A stretch of DNA of 64,000 nucleotides from Bryum argenteum (lineage: Eukaryota > Streptophyta > Bryopsida > Bryales > Bryaceae), in the NCBI GenBank assembly GCA_037043015.1, contig CM073322.1:12721601-12785600 (forward strand), read 5' to 3'. Shown piece after piece: positions 35,361-46,676 of this stretch (the first letter of the stretch is position 1; each line of letters opens with the position of its first letter). The translations under genes and the position numbers were made by a program. The notes beneath the pieces were generated by a model that had not been told where the DNA came from, did no database searches, and was given only the letters and a program-made list of their open reading frames with translations.

Positions 35361-36935
35361 CTAATATTGAGGGCAGATGAAGGGCGCGTCGGCATTCTCG
35401 TCTGTGCAAAACAAGCAAGGGTGTTGCTTGAATCCGGACTTCGCCAAAGTTTCTCGGATCTGCAACACGAGATCCCGGTTGGAGATGGGTCCATTGGTCT
35501 GGTTCATCACAGTGATCAGAGCGTTGCTGAACGCGCCGTAAGACTGCGAGTGATCACCCGCCGGCGTGGCATCCGCCGACGTTTCGTTGTGCTGACACCC
35601 GCTCAGCAAAATGCCCGCGTCCTCGCGCGCGCGGTGGTCGGCCGTTGGTCGCACTCCCCCGTACGCCGCTCGCGCCGACGAGGGATGCACGCTCGTCGCT
35701 GCCGACGTGTAGCTCCCCGCAGAATCCGAATCTAGCTTCGATTTCAGGAATTGGCCTGCCATCCCGGATACCATGCCCATGAACCCGCCTTGGGCACCCG
35801 AACCCTGCAACCCCATCACGAATAATCAGCGAAAAACTCTCAGGAATCAGACTAGAATGTGCGAGAATAAGCAAGGATGCAACGGACCTGGAGTTGTTGG
35901 AGGATGACGTTCACGAAGGTCTTCACTTTAGGGCTGGAATCTTCCCCGAACATGTCGAAGATGGTCGTTCGGATGTTTCCGACCTGGACATCGTGTCCAG
36001 TCCGTTGGCTCAGAATCTCAGTGAGGGTATTGATGTCGAGATTTTTGTTCTTCACCGCCTGTCCTGTTTCCTGCAAGTACTGTGATTCGAAGTCGAAATT
36101 CTCAGTGTCGGGCCTAGGTTCCTCATCACGTTGTTGTCGTGATGATGCGTGGTCCTTGAGCTTGTTCTTGGCCTTGGATAACAAGCCTCGGAATCCCGAC
36201 TTCTTTGGCTGCTCTCCTTCTTCCTCATCGCCATCGAAGGCATCAATGCCCTTGCCAATCAATCCGAAAAGGCTGCCGTCGTCACTGACTTCGGTGTAAT
36301 TCACCACACTGTTGCCGATCTGCTCCTTCGTGGAGTCGATTAGACCACCACTGTGGCAGGAGTCCGACAAAAACGTGAACGTCACTCCCCTTGGAATCTT
36401 GTTGACCAAATCTCGGAAATCGTCATCTGCAACGCACTTTTCTTGGTTAGGCAACATTCCTTTCTAAGCTCAGGCACAATGATCCAACTCGGCTACCACT
36501 CAAATGTTCCAGACCTGTGAGAAGATTCATGTCTGTGGGTACAATGGCTTCATCGGATCCAGTGTCGTCCGGCTCGCCGGACTCGGCAGGAACCTGTGGA
36601 ACAGAACGTCAGATGAGAACCGACTCATCGTGGCACAAGTAGAAAAAGAATAGGTCACCAGTACATACCTGTGTGCCATGGCCACTGTAATGGAATACCA
36701 ACACGTCTCCGGCCTGCGTGTTATCGATCAGCTTGGCCAAGCAGCGACGAATGTTCTTCCCTGTGGGTTGGGGTAAGCTTTCATCAGTATCCAACATCAC
36801 CAGAATGTCTTCTTCCTGGAAACCGAAGCGCTCCTGCAGCAACGCCTTCATGCGCCTCACGTCATTGGCACATCCGTGGAGCTCACACTTGGTACCGGGG
36901 TAATTGCACCCGACTAACAACGCGCGCCTCGACAT
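35361..36935 (-). CDS. Type II metacaspase
   Basis: Caspase-fold cysteine protease that cuts after Arg/Lys, usually calcium-activated by self-cleavage, with roles in damage response and programmed cell death. Four exons on the minus strand: 36935-36669, 36593-36515, 36426-35888, 35804-35361, giving 442 aa (Arabidopsis MC4 is about 420). The p20-like part has the catalytic His in HYSGHGTQ (H86) and the catalytic Cys in SDSCHSGG (C139), the same numbering as Arabidopsis MC4. The type II linker is a long Lys/Arg/Glu-rich stretch (about 165-235) that contains likely autoprocessing sites. The p10-like part follows with VNVILQQLQ and ends at CPQY. There is no N-terminal prodomain or LSD1 zinc finger, which excludes type I. 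No frame break. Confidence 0.96.
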
Positions 36936-38164
36936 TATGCGATCGCGTCTTCTAACTCACTCCCCCTGCAACCACATTAACAACAGGCTCGTTAAATTCG
37001 CATCCGCTGCCCTGAATGCAAATGCTGATGCCAATCCAAACTAAATTCCAAGCCAGAATCGTCGGTGGCTTCTCCACAACCTGCCAACAATTCCTACACA
37101 ACAAAGCGAGCTTCACGATCCTATTCAACTCAGATCAAGCTTCCTCACACCAACAACTCAAGGCGATGGTGATAATCAACAAGATGTTCGCCATGGCTAG
37201 CCCTAGGCTCATCGGAACGTGTCAGTTGCTGGACTCCAGGCGATTACTACATCTTTACGTCAGTATAATTCCACAGGCCGATCAAACAGGATGATGAGCA
37301 GCACCTGAAAGTTGCGGTGTTCGGCACACGATGACAAGAAGCGGCAATGACCCAAAGTGAGTTCGAGAGGCCTGATTCTAGAGCTGAAGCTTGCAAGAGA
37401 GACAGAAAATGGCGAATCGTCCGAGTGAACTTGTAGAAACTAGGAGCGCGAAGGAGAAGGACCCAGTCAATCAGTCACACGCGGCAATGGAGTGGAGCGA
37501 TTCGGCAAGGGTGCAGTGGACGCGGATGCCGGCCACGGAGGTGTAAAGGAGTACCTTTGCTGGCAGCAGATCGAGGCCAGAAGCCCAGAACCAAGCCCGG
37601 GCCCGGTCGACGCGGTCGGTGGAAGGGATGTAAAGTCCCCACCTTTGGATGAAATCCCACCATTTGGGCGGCTTTGGATGCTTATCGTCCATTTGAGGAA
37701 GGGCAGTATGCGGTCAAAATATTCGATTGATATTTTTGTAGATCGCTTTTCTATGCAAGAAACCGCCCATATATAATCTCTTGGCGTTCTCAGGTCGGTC
37801 TTCTTCATACGACCCATTCACTCATATTGCCCTACGGCTGGCTTTCATAGAGCACAATCAGCACACACATGAAAATGGCGCTTCATTAAAGAAATAATTA
37901 AATTAGATCAGCATACCCTTGTGGGGTTGGCTTGAATAGAATGCCCGTTCGACATACCCTTAATGATATGCCCATTCTCAGCATCGGACTTCCCAGGAGT
38001 GACGCTTCATTCACATTGCTCCACACAAGGACCTCTCGGTTGTTGTGAGCACACATGAATTTGGCACTTTCAGTGTCATTAGTTCATGCAAAGATCAAAC
38101 GCAATCGTTAAACTCTAGAGTCAAAAGGAGTCAAATTATGGTTGTTTTGCCTTCCATGAGATTC
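36936..38164. other. Metacaspase 5' region and spacer
   Basis: The first few hundred bases are the probable promoter and 5' UTR of the metacaspase gene. A 116-codon minus-strand frame at 37817-37467 and overlapping shorter frames lie in a GC-richer patch but have no recognised domain. Two related GACATACCCTT / AGCATACCCTT phrases at about 37910-37960 suggest an old repeat. Confidence 0.35.
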
Positions 38165-38523
38165 AATTTTCTAAGTGTGAAGCTAAAGAAGAAGAGGACC
38201 AACTCCAACCTATTTAGAGGTGGGTGTGAATAGTTTGTTTCTTTGACCTATTCTTGAAAGTATGTCCGGTCGTCGCCCCACTTTTAGGATTACTACCCTT
38301 TCTTCGAGTGAACTCTATGCTAGTTCCTAGCCAACCACTAGTGCCTTCGAGATATCTGACGTGGTTTTCCTTCCATGGGGCTTTGAGATACCCATACAAC
38401 AAGTCCAAGAACCTCCCATCACAGTTGGGTGGTTTATGGTGGTGAGCACCATGATGGCATGGGGAGTAGAACCAACAACCTCCCTCGTCAGGGGCCATGA
38501 GCCCTAACCACCAAACCAAGCTT
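38165..38523 (-). mobile_element. tRNA-derived SINE, near full length
   Basis: Minus-strand tRNA-like head with A box TGGTTTGGTGG (38518-38508) and B box GGTTCTACTCC (38473-38463). The body continues through about 38205 (CTCTAAATAGGTTGGAG) and perhaps to 38165. The body matches 51735-51985 and the head matches 11015-11160. It lacks any coding capacity, so it would depend on a LINE partner. Confidence 0.7.
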
Positions 38524-38525
38524 AG

Positions 38526-39268
38526 TGTAAAGCTACACGTTCTGCAATTTGTAGAATTTTCCTACAACTTCTTAAGAAGATCATATGCTCCCTCTATCTC
38601 ATTATAATTGTCTCCTAGATTTTCTCAATTTTACCTCAATATGTAGAATTGAGAGAACCCTCTGAACAGTTGTAATGGAACATAGGGAGTATAGGTACAT
38701 CATTCCTCATAGTAGTTATGCACTCTCAAAGTAAGGAAATGTAGTTTCCAAAGTGTGACAATCTACCCCGATGCAAATAAATCATAGAAACTTCAAAAAA
38801 GATCACCATAATTTGGGAATTTCATTTTTTCCAATTTGGAAATTACCTACATGTAAAAGAGGTACTAAAGCATGAGTTTGTCATTTTGATATACGAAAGA
38901 CTCCATTTCCTTCTTTGTCGTCAAGAACTTGTCTTTATATTTGATGATGAGCATACCTCCATGTTAATTTTCCCTAGATTCCTTCGGTACTATGTGTAGT
39001 AATATAACAAAAACATAAATTTAATCACTTAGGGACAAGCATTTGAAGAGCCTCAAGTAATATATACTTTCCAAAACATCTTCCTACTCCACAACAAGGA
39101 AAGGGAATATTTTATCTCATTTTTGAATATTATGATCCCCAAATGGTGAAAATGTTCAATCTAAGATTTGATTTACAAGTACATGTGCAAGTTGAGTACT
39201 AGATCCTATAATTACATACTATAGAATGTGTCAAAAATTGAAATCCTTTACCTTGCATCGAGAAGTTT
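38526..39268. other. AT-rich spacer, no gene seen
   Basis: No supported gene or repeat beyond low-complexity AT sequence. Confidence 0.4.
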
Positions 39269-39272
39269 TTAA

Positions 39273-40256
39273 CCCTTAAACACATGCTAAATGTAGAAAA
39301 ATCACATTTTGGATGGAAGCCAACAACTTTGAAGAGCCACAATTTCTTCATCCGATATTTGTTTCGGATGAAAATACTTGGTGTAGGCCCTAAATCAAGT
39401 CTAGTTTGTGTGGTAGAAATTTCAGAACCCAAAAATAAAGTATGACTACATTGCATGCATTTTAGTGAAGACAACTTTTGTTTTTGGGTTTCCAAGCATG
39501 GAGCATGTTCTACCATTGCAAGGCAATCATGTGAAACCAAAAATGAATTTTCATGATTTAGTTTTCATGATCATGATGTTAAGGTGGTATTGACAACATT
39601 CTAGTTGGAATTTTTTTGATCCTAATACTTTTTCTATTGGATTTGCAATGACGTTTTGTCAATGAAAAAAGTGAAGAATTGGATGATATTTGAGGAGCTA
39701 TATCTTCTCTATATTTGAGGAGCTATATCACTGTTGGATTTCAACTAAATATTTTGAGATGGCTTCCAATTAGAGTATGGTTTTAGTGGTAGAAATCTTG
39801 ACAAGATGGAAGATGCTCTAAAATAAGGCATGAATTTGAGTGCAAAGGGTATAGTTTTTAACAATTTTTCCTTTGTAAGATTTCTGGCAGTTTTCACCAT
39901 TGCGAGGCTAGTATTTGAGTCAAGAAATTCTTTTTATGATTTTATGGGCAAAGGTTCTATTGAGTTGAAGGTGAACAACTTCGTAGTTGGTGATTTTTTC
40001 ATTGCAATTGATTTGTTGGTAGAATTTCCACAACAAAGTGAAAATGATGAAAATTTGCAGTTTGTTTTTAGTACCAATGCATTACGATTTCCCAGTCCAT
40101 GAGGCTTTATGACTTAGTTTTTGGTCCACATGACTTACTACAATTCTATTACAAGTTTGTACGGTTGAGATTTTAATAGCTTATATTCATTTTCATCTAC
40201 AACATTTTTATTGAAAATATGTTTTTGGCTTAAAAATGATCTAGGACGTTTAAGGG
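39273..40256 (+). mobile_element. 984-bp TTAA-family element
   Basis: TTAA at 39269-39272 and 40257-40260; ends CCCTTAAACAC and GGACGTTTAAGGG. Opposite orientation to the 26-kb and 50-kb copies. At 39830-40102 it has a 90-codon frame (AKGIVFNNFSFVRFLAVFT..., later KVNNFVVGDFFIAI) that aligns throughout with the frame at 26487-26212. No known domain. Confidence 0.85.
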
Positions 40257-40260
40257 TTAA

Positions 40261-40763
40261 ACTTTATGGTGATTTTAAGGTCTTTGAACTTGAGGGTTCA
40301 AGAGATTACCATTGGCTTGTTAATTAACTTAATAGGACTATATGTAATTGGTTAACGGTCAAAATACATGAAATGATATCAAGGATACTTTACACAAGGA
40401 GGCTAGCCATTCATGGGGCCAAAGGAGGGCAACATCTCCTCTCACCTCATTGAGATATATTTTTCCTTCTTTGTGCTTCATAAACAACTCAGCTCCCCAT
40501 GTGAAGTGTCCCTTAGGTATATGAAAAGTGATGAGTGAACCCACCCGAGAAAGTTAGCTAGCTCAATACCGAAAATGCTCCACCCCAAACTAAACTTCCC
40601 ATGTAGTATATACACACTAACCCCCTTATTGTCCCATCAAGGGACACAACTTCTTTGTAATATTACACCTTTGGAGTGTAACAATTGTATATTAATCTAT
40701 CAAAGATGCACTCCTTAACTTCAATGATTTGAACATACCCCCAATGTGAGATCATGGAAAGTG
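40261..40763. other. AT-rich spacer, no gene seen
   Basis: No supported gene; it runs up to the tandem duplication. Confidence 0.4.
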
Positions 40764-41600
40764 TATTAAATAGGGTTTTAGTGTAATAGCTCTTAAGACT
40801 AATTTTCTATGTACTGAGTGAAATCATTCAAGATTGCCTCACTTTAAGAACACCAACAAATCCAACTACAAAATTTCATAAGAAATCTTAAAAGGACCCA
40901 AGAATGACTATCTCCTTCTTTGAGGGCTTTTTCTTCCATACTCACACGCATCATCGGAATTTAAATATTCCACTACCCAAGCAAGCATTTGTGACCTACT
41001 GTTGTCCCACCCAAGGCAATGTCATTCATACTCATGTTGTACTATCGTAATAGGAATCTACACTAATGACTGTTGTAGCTAAATCAAGTTGTAGCTTTGG
41101 CCGTGTATTGGAATGTGTAATAAAGAGGGTTTGAGTGTGATAGCTCTTAAGACTAATTTTCTATGTACTCATTGAAATCATTCAAAATTGCCTCTCTTTA
41201 AAAACACCTACAAATCCAACTATAAAATTTCATAAGAAATTTAGAAGGACCCACATATGATGATTTCAAAAGGTACATTTTTCAACTCTGCCCACGCACA
41301 AAAATGCTAATATCCCTACACATGTGTAGTGTTGAGAAATACGCCATTATTGAGCAGGATAAGAGAATGTGGCACTACCTCCTTCTTTCGGGGCTCTTTT
41401 TTCCATACTCACACCCATCATCGCAATTTAAATATTCCACTCCCTAAGCAAGCCACTCGTCGATGTGAGACCCACTGTTGTCCCACCCAAGGCAATGCCA
41501 TTCATACTCATGTCGTACTACCGTAATAGGAATCTACATTGCTGACTTGTTGGTTATAGCAATAACTTAATCAAGCTGCAGCTTTGGCGGTGTTTCGTAA
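40764..41600. repeat. Direct tandem duplication, about 350-480 bp per copy
   Basis: Copy 1 is about 40764-41112 and copy 2 about 41118-41600. Shared blocks in order: ATAGCTCTTAAGACTAATTT, CAAATCCAACTA, TTTAAATATTCCACT, CTGTTGTCCCACCCAAGGCA and GTAATAGGAATCTACA. Copy 2 has roughly 120 extra bases near 41255-41375. Non-coding. Confidence 0.85.
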
Positions 41601-41948
41601 TCAATGCCACGTTCTAACACTGTACAAGTACATTGTCACGCTTGATTTCAGGGCCAGGCACATGAGCCCTCGAAGGTTTGACTGATAGTTAGGGTTTCCT
41701 GGTTTCCATACGCAATTTTTGTCGACCCAAATCGGCATTACATTTGCAGGATCGGTTTCAGGAGCCTCATCGAAGTGCGATCACACACACAATTCACTGG
41801 AAGCAGTGAACGAGTCAGATGGCTACAATCAGATGTAAAATCTGACAGGAACGATGTTGCATTTGCAGTTGTCGTGAAAAATTAGGGTTTCGCATTTTAT
41901 TTTTTTGGAATGAGATTGTAGTGGAAATTGTATCGCAATCGGTGAACC

Positions 41949-43054
41949 ATGAGTGCTGCCGAGCCGGTGGCTGTTGTTGTTGTTGAGGCGCCGAAGGTTG
42001 TGCCAGTGTCAGCTCCAATGAGCAGACTGGCCACTCCTACCGCCATACTGGCTCGTCAATCTCAACCGTGGAGCTCCAGCATCTTCGCCTGCTACGATGA
42101 CATTGGCATCTGTAAGCAAGCAATCATCCCAATCTCGATCCTTGTCTTAAGTAGTTTCTCTCGGATTGATTTCAGTTCAGAGGTTTGATCGGGTGCAGGT
42201 TGTTGGACGATGTTTTGCCCTGCATTGATGTTTGGAACGATGGCCAATGCATTGACTCGTGCAAGTATAACTCAGATCGTCCACTTTTGCATTGATTGTA
42301 ATCTGTTTTGGTCCTGAATGTAGCAGACCTAAAACTTGACTCCAGATTTTCCGTAACGTATTCAATGTGTATGTTTTGGATCATCGATTCATTACACTTC
42401 TGCATGACAGACATTGCATACCAATTCTGTAAATGGTGATGTATGAAGTGCTGAGTGTTGCATTTGAGGTGTGATGGCACTCGAAAAGATTTGATAAATG
42501 GCGATTTGAGGAGCTGAGATTGAATTCTGGGCGGTGATGTGTGGGAAGGGAAGCGGCTGAAGCTGGAAGCAGCGATGCAGGCTGCTGTGCTTACTTCATG
42601 AGGCAATTGTGCTGCGCAAGCGCCTCAGTGTCCTCCAGGCTCCGCACCAGGATTCGGGAGAAGTACAACTTGGTGGAGGCTCCCTGCTCCGATTTCGTCA
42701 CCCACTGCTTCCTCTCGTCCTGTGCGCTTTGCCAGGAGTATCGAGAGCTCGAACGCAACAATGTCGACCTCAGTAAGTACAGGGCCTCATCAAAGCTACA
42801 TCTCGTTCAATGTTTGTGTATCTGCTACTAAGATCATGTTAATGTCTGCAGGGCGTAAAGCTAAACCCTCAGCGATTAAGAAGAAAAGCTTAAGACACCA
42901 GTTGCTGTACAAGAGTGTTACTCGTGCCTTGAAGGAATCCACCGTTGCCGAAGATGGCTCTCTGGTGTGGCTCACCACTCGCCCTGGTGGCCCCCTTGTC
43001 AAACCTCCCGAAGCCCCTTCAAGCTCATCTGGCCTTCGACCTTCTACAAGCTAG
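41949..43054 (+). CDS. PLAC8-family Cys-rich protein (PCR/cell number regulator-like)
   Basis: Small membrane-associated Cys-rich family linked in plants to metal transport or organ size; the function here is not predictable. Four exons: 41949-42111, 42199-42264, about 42554-42772, 42852-43054, giving about 216 aa. The third exon's acceptor could also be 9 bases downstream (both keep frame). Family features: WSSSIFACYDDIGIC, then the split motif CCWTMFCPALMFGTMANAL, a second Cys-rich hydrophobic segment (GCCAYFMRQLCCA), and the terminal motif CSDFVTHCFLSSCALCQEYR followed by EL. The ~35-residue N-terminus is Val/Pro/Ala-rich. The C-terminus carries an extra ~70 residues, basic then Pro/Ser-rich (RRKAKPSAIKKK...), longer than usual for this family. 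Convergent with the ethylene receptor, 224 bases apart. Confidence 0.85.
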
Positions 43055-43278
43055 GCTCCAGCTTCTCATATCATCGGCAACTCACTCGCTCTTACAGTGG
43101 ATTTGACGACTTCAATAGTGTTCACAAATGTAGGACTGTGGCTTATAAGAGCTTACCTGGCTCTAATGGCACTTGATGTAGATTATTACCTTATCAAGAT
43201 CGAGGGTACCAGCTATTTGGGGTTTGAGCCCCTTTCAATTATCATTCGGATTTTGTAACCTAAAACGCAATGGTTCTT

Positions 43279-46200
43279 TTACAAGCCAGGCGGAGGTTCT
43301 TGTTGTGACGACGATGCACCGCCTTTGTTTTGAACCATGTCACTGATTTGGGGAAGGCGGAGTTGAGGCGCTGGGGGGAATCCCTCGTTGCTGCTGGAGT
43401 CTGTGCTTGATTCCGCTTCGGAATCGGCCGACGTGCGACTTGCAGAGTCTACTCGAGCTAACGATTCGAGCTGGACTTCGTGAAAGTCGAGAAGCTTGGC
43501 CAACTCTGTTCGCAGCAACTCCAAGTTGATTGGCTTCATGAGAACGTGATCCATTCCCACTTCGTAACAACGCTCTCGCGTCTTCGTGTCGGAGTTCGCC
43601 GTCAGCGCCGAAATCGCTGGTCTCCTCGCCCTCCCGTACTTTTTGATGATCTCGGTTGCAACTGTAAACCCATCCATCTGCCACATTCCAATCATTATCA
43701 AAACGAGTATTTTTAGTTTAAGAACTAGGACTGTGGAAGACAAAAAAACCATGTGACTTCTGTAGATGCACCTCGGGCATGCAGAGATCGAGAAGGATGA
43801 CTTGAAACTCCGTGGGTCCTTTCTCTTCAAGAACGTCCAAGCACTTCTGGCCGGAGTCCAATATTGTCGACTTGCATCCAATCGTGTCGAGCAGTCGCCT
43901 TGTGACAATCCGGTTGATGGGGTTGTCATCAACAACCATAACCTGACAAGAAGTATTGTCAGTCATGTTTTAAAATCTTGACTCAACAATGTTGCAAGTA
44001 CAGCCTTTCGCTACAAATATTGGGATTCAAACCTTCAAGTCCTTCAAATCGAGTTGATGGAGCTCCAAGCGAGGACTAATCAGCAACTTCTTCGTGTTAT
44101 CAGGTATGCCAAGAGAAACGTACATCTTGCACGAAGTTCCCTTCCCGAGTCCCTCGCTCTCCAGCCACACTTTCCCACCCATCAACTGCACAACCCTGAT
44201 TGTAAGTTTGCTTAAGAATCTGCAGTAGAGGTTTATGAAAGTGTATGCAGAGATGTGGGGTGAGCAATAGACCTCCACGAATTTTCTGGAAATGACAAGA
44301 CCCAAACCGGTGCCTCCGAAGTTGCGAGTGGTGCTGCTATCAGCTTGAACGAACTTGTTGAACAACTTCGGCACGTCCATGGCTTTGATTCCGATGCCGG
44401 TGTCGACGATATCAACGTGCATGTATCGATACTCCGCGGCCATTCTCGGTGTAATTGACTGGGTGGGTGAGCCCGCCATTTTGTAAGGAGGAGGACATTT
44501 CTCGCCCATGTAGACCGTCACTCGTACTTCACCCGCCAATGTAAATTTGATCGCATTCCCAATCTGCACATCTCAAAAGTAACTGAGAACTGTCGGTGAA
44601 TTATCACTGCCGATCGAGGTGGGGGCTTGAGGCTCACCACATTGAGCATGATTTGTAAGATGCGGTTGCTGTCGCCCAAGACATTTTCGGCGAGGTCAGG
44701 CGGCAACTGGAAGACCAAGCCGATCCCCTTCGCGGTGGCCAAAGGACGAACAATGTTCTCGATTTCCCGCAAGAGACTTGGGAGCTTGAAGAAGTTGAGG
44801 TCGAGTGCGAACTTCCCCGTTTCCAAGCGCGAGAAGTCGAGGATGTCGTTGATCAAGGACGAGAGGAGGCCACTGCTCTTGCTCATGGTCTCGATCATGG
44901 CGTGTTGGTCGTCAGTGAGGTCCGTTTTCAAGAGAATGGACGTGAGCGCGATGAGTGAGTGCATTGGCGTCCGCATCTCATGGTTCATGACGGCCAGAAA
45001 GTCGTTCCGTGCTGCCACTGCTTCCTCGGCTTCCATCCTCGCCTTCTCCAACGCCTTGTTCTGCTCCATCAGCAGGTCGCGTGACTTGATCGACTCCTCG
45101 AGGACTGTGGCGTGAGAAAGCGCCACTGCGACCTGGAAACAACTCATGAACGTGAGGAGATCAACTCGTTTGCTCCGATTCGAAATGTAGTGTCTAAGTT
45201 CGGTGCAAACCTGGCCTGTGATGGCGGTCACCACGTCCAGTTCTTCACTCTCCCAGGTTCTCTCGGGAATGCAAGGCAAGACGAGAACCAGTAAGGCGTT
45301 CGAGGCCTTTCCTGGATCGATTTGACCCATCGTCAGATCCTTTTGTTTGGCCTCTTCGTAGCTCGAGGTGCTCATGTAAGGCAGCTTCACCGCCACCACG
45401 CGATCAACCCAACTGACACCCTCGGTATCTGGACAATTGTGCCGTCCTAAGTGAGAGTCGCGAGGAACCAGGACCGCTCCATTCTCTCTCAGAACCTACA
45501 CAGAAGCCCACTACACGAAATCTCAACATAACTGTACGATTTGAAATTCTACAAGAGCATGTGAGCAGGGGCTTTACATGTTGGACGCCGGAGTCGGTAC
45601 GAGGAACGGAGGTATCAGAGGCAGCGGACGAGAAGAGCTTCTCATCGAGCTCGTGCATGAGCTTGTAGTTTTCGCCATCGGCAGTGGGCATCCAGATGTT
45701 GCAGTTGTCGAGCTTGAGAGTCTGGGCGAGCTCCACGAGCGTGGTTTTCAGAATCGTGTGCCGGTTGAGCGTGCTCCGAATCTCGCTCGTTAGCGTGCAC
45801 ACGTATTCTCCCGTCTCCGCCTTCTTCTTCATGGCTCCCACTTGCATATGGAGCTCTTTAGTCTAGGTACACCCCACCCCACCCCGCCCCTCCCCGCTCT
45901 CAGCTCGAAGCTCCCACAAAAGGAGAACATAACTGACTGGGATTGATTGATTGATTAATACCTTTCCAACGAGATATATTTCGCGTTTTTTCACACTTAG
46001 GACATCAGGAATTACCCAGCTGAGCGTCACAGCTGTGGCGCACGACACAAACGCAGTGGTGACCTTGAAGAATGTCATAGTTCGGATTGCATTCGCTGCA
46101 CTTTCTTGGTAAGTCCACAGGTTGATAATATGTGTGAGCCCGCAGAGGACGATGAAGGCTCCGAATTCGGCCACCACCCACTTGTATGGAAACACCTGCA

Positions 46201-46676
46201 GGCACACCAACTCCGTTTAGAAACACATGCGACTAAAGAATGCACATGCGATGTGAGGATTCAGAGCATGGATGTGTGGGGTGAGAATATATGTATTACC
46301 TCATGCATACCTGTGCTTTATAGATGAAAAAAAGGAGCTCTACAGGGATGGAGAAGTAGGCGAGGGCGATGAGCACGTCGGAGACGAGCTGCCACTCAAC
46401 CATCTCCATGTACTGGGGGATGAGAGGGTGAGCAAGAACGCATCTATGACATTTGCTGGAGGCTTCCAGGACCATGGTGGTGCAAGGCTCAACACAGTAC
46501 TTGTCACTTGCATGGCTTTCCAGCTGGTGCCATGGAAGTGTTATTTGCTCGTCCTTCACGATATTGCCACCTTCCGGGTAGAACTTCCTCCTCATCACGG
46601 CTGTTGCACACCGACTCAACAGCAACAAGTGAACGCAGCACGTCCACAGTCTCACTTCTCTACGCCCCATCGCCAT
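43279..46676 (-). CDS. ETR1-like: Ethylene receptor, ETR1-type hybrid histidine kinase
   Basis: ER/Golgi membrane receptor binding ethylene through a copper ion; signals to CTR1-type kinases. Nine exons (minus): 46676-46311, 46195-45962, 45862-45578, 45495-45211, 45132-44638, 44563-44273, 44185-44033, 43942-43772, 43677-43279; 892 aa, all eight introns phase 0. Three membrane helices lie at about 98-118, 132-150 and 164-186, with ethylene/copper residues D100, I137, C140 and H144 (FIVLCGLTH). A GAF domain spans about 220-390. The kinase has H441 in MNHEMRTPMH, N-box GNAIKFT (N558), G1 DTGIGI and G2 GGTGLGL, so all catalytic boxes are intact. The receiver has D708/D709, phosphoacceptor D755 (LLDLCMPE), T786 and K808. 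The N-terminus before the first helix is long (about 97 residues, with a CHRC pair at 76-79), unlike the short one of ETR1. The C-terminal ~85 residues are Ser/Pro-rich. Confidence 0.96.

Noticed and set aside
37467-37817. 116-codon minus frame upstream of the metacaspase gene
   Set aside because: Three overlapping frames in a GC-richer promoter patch with no domain and no neighbouring exon.
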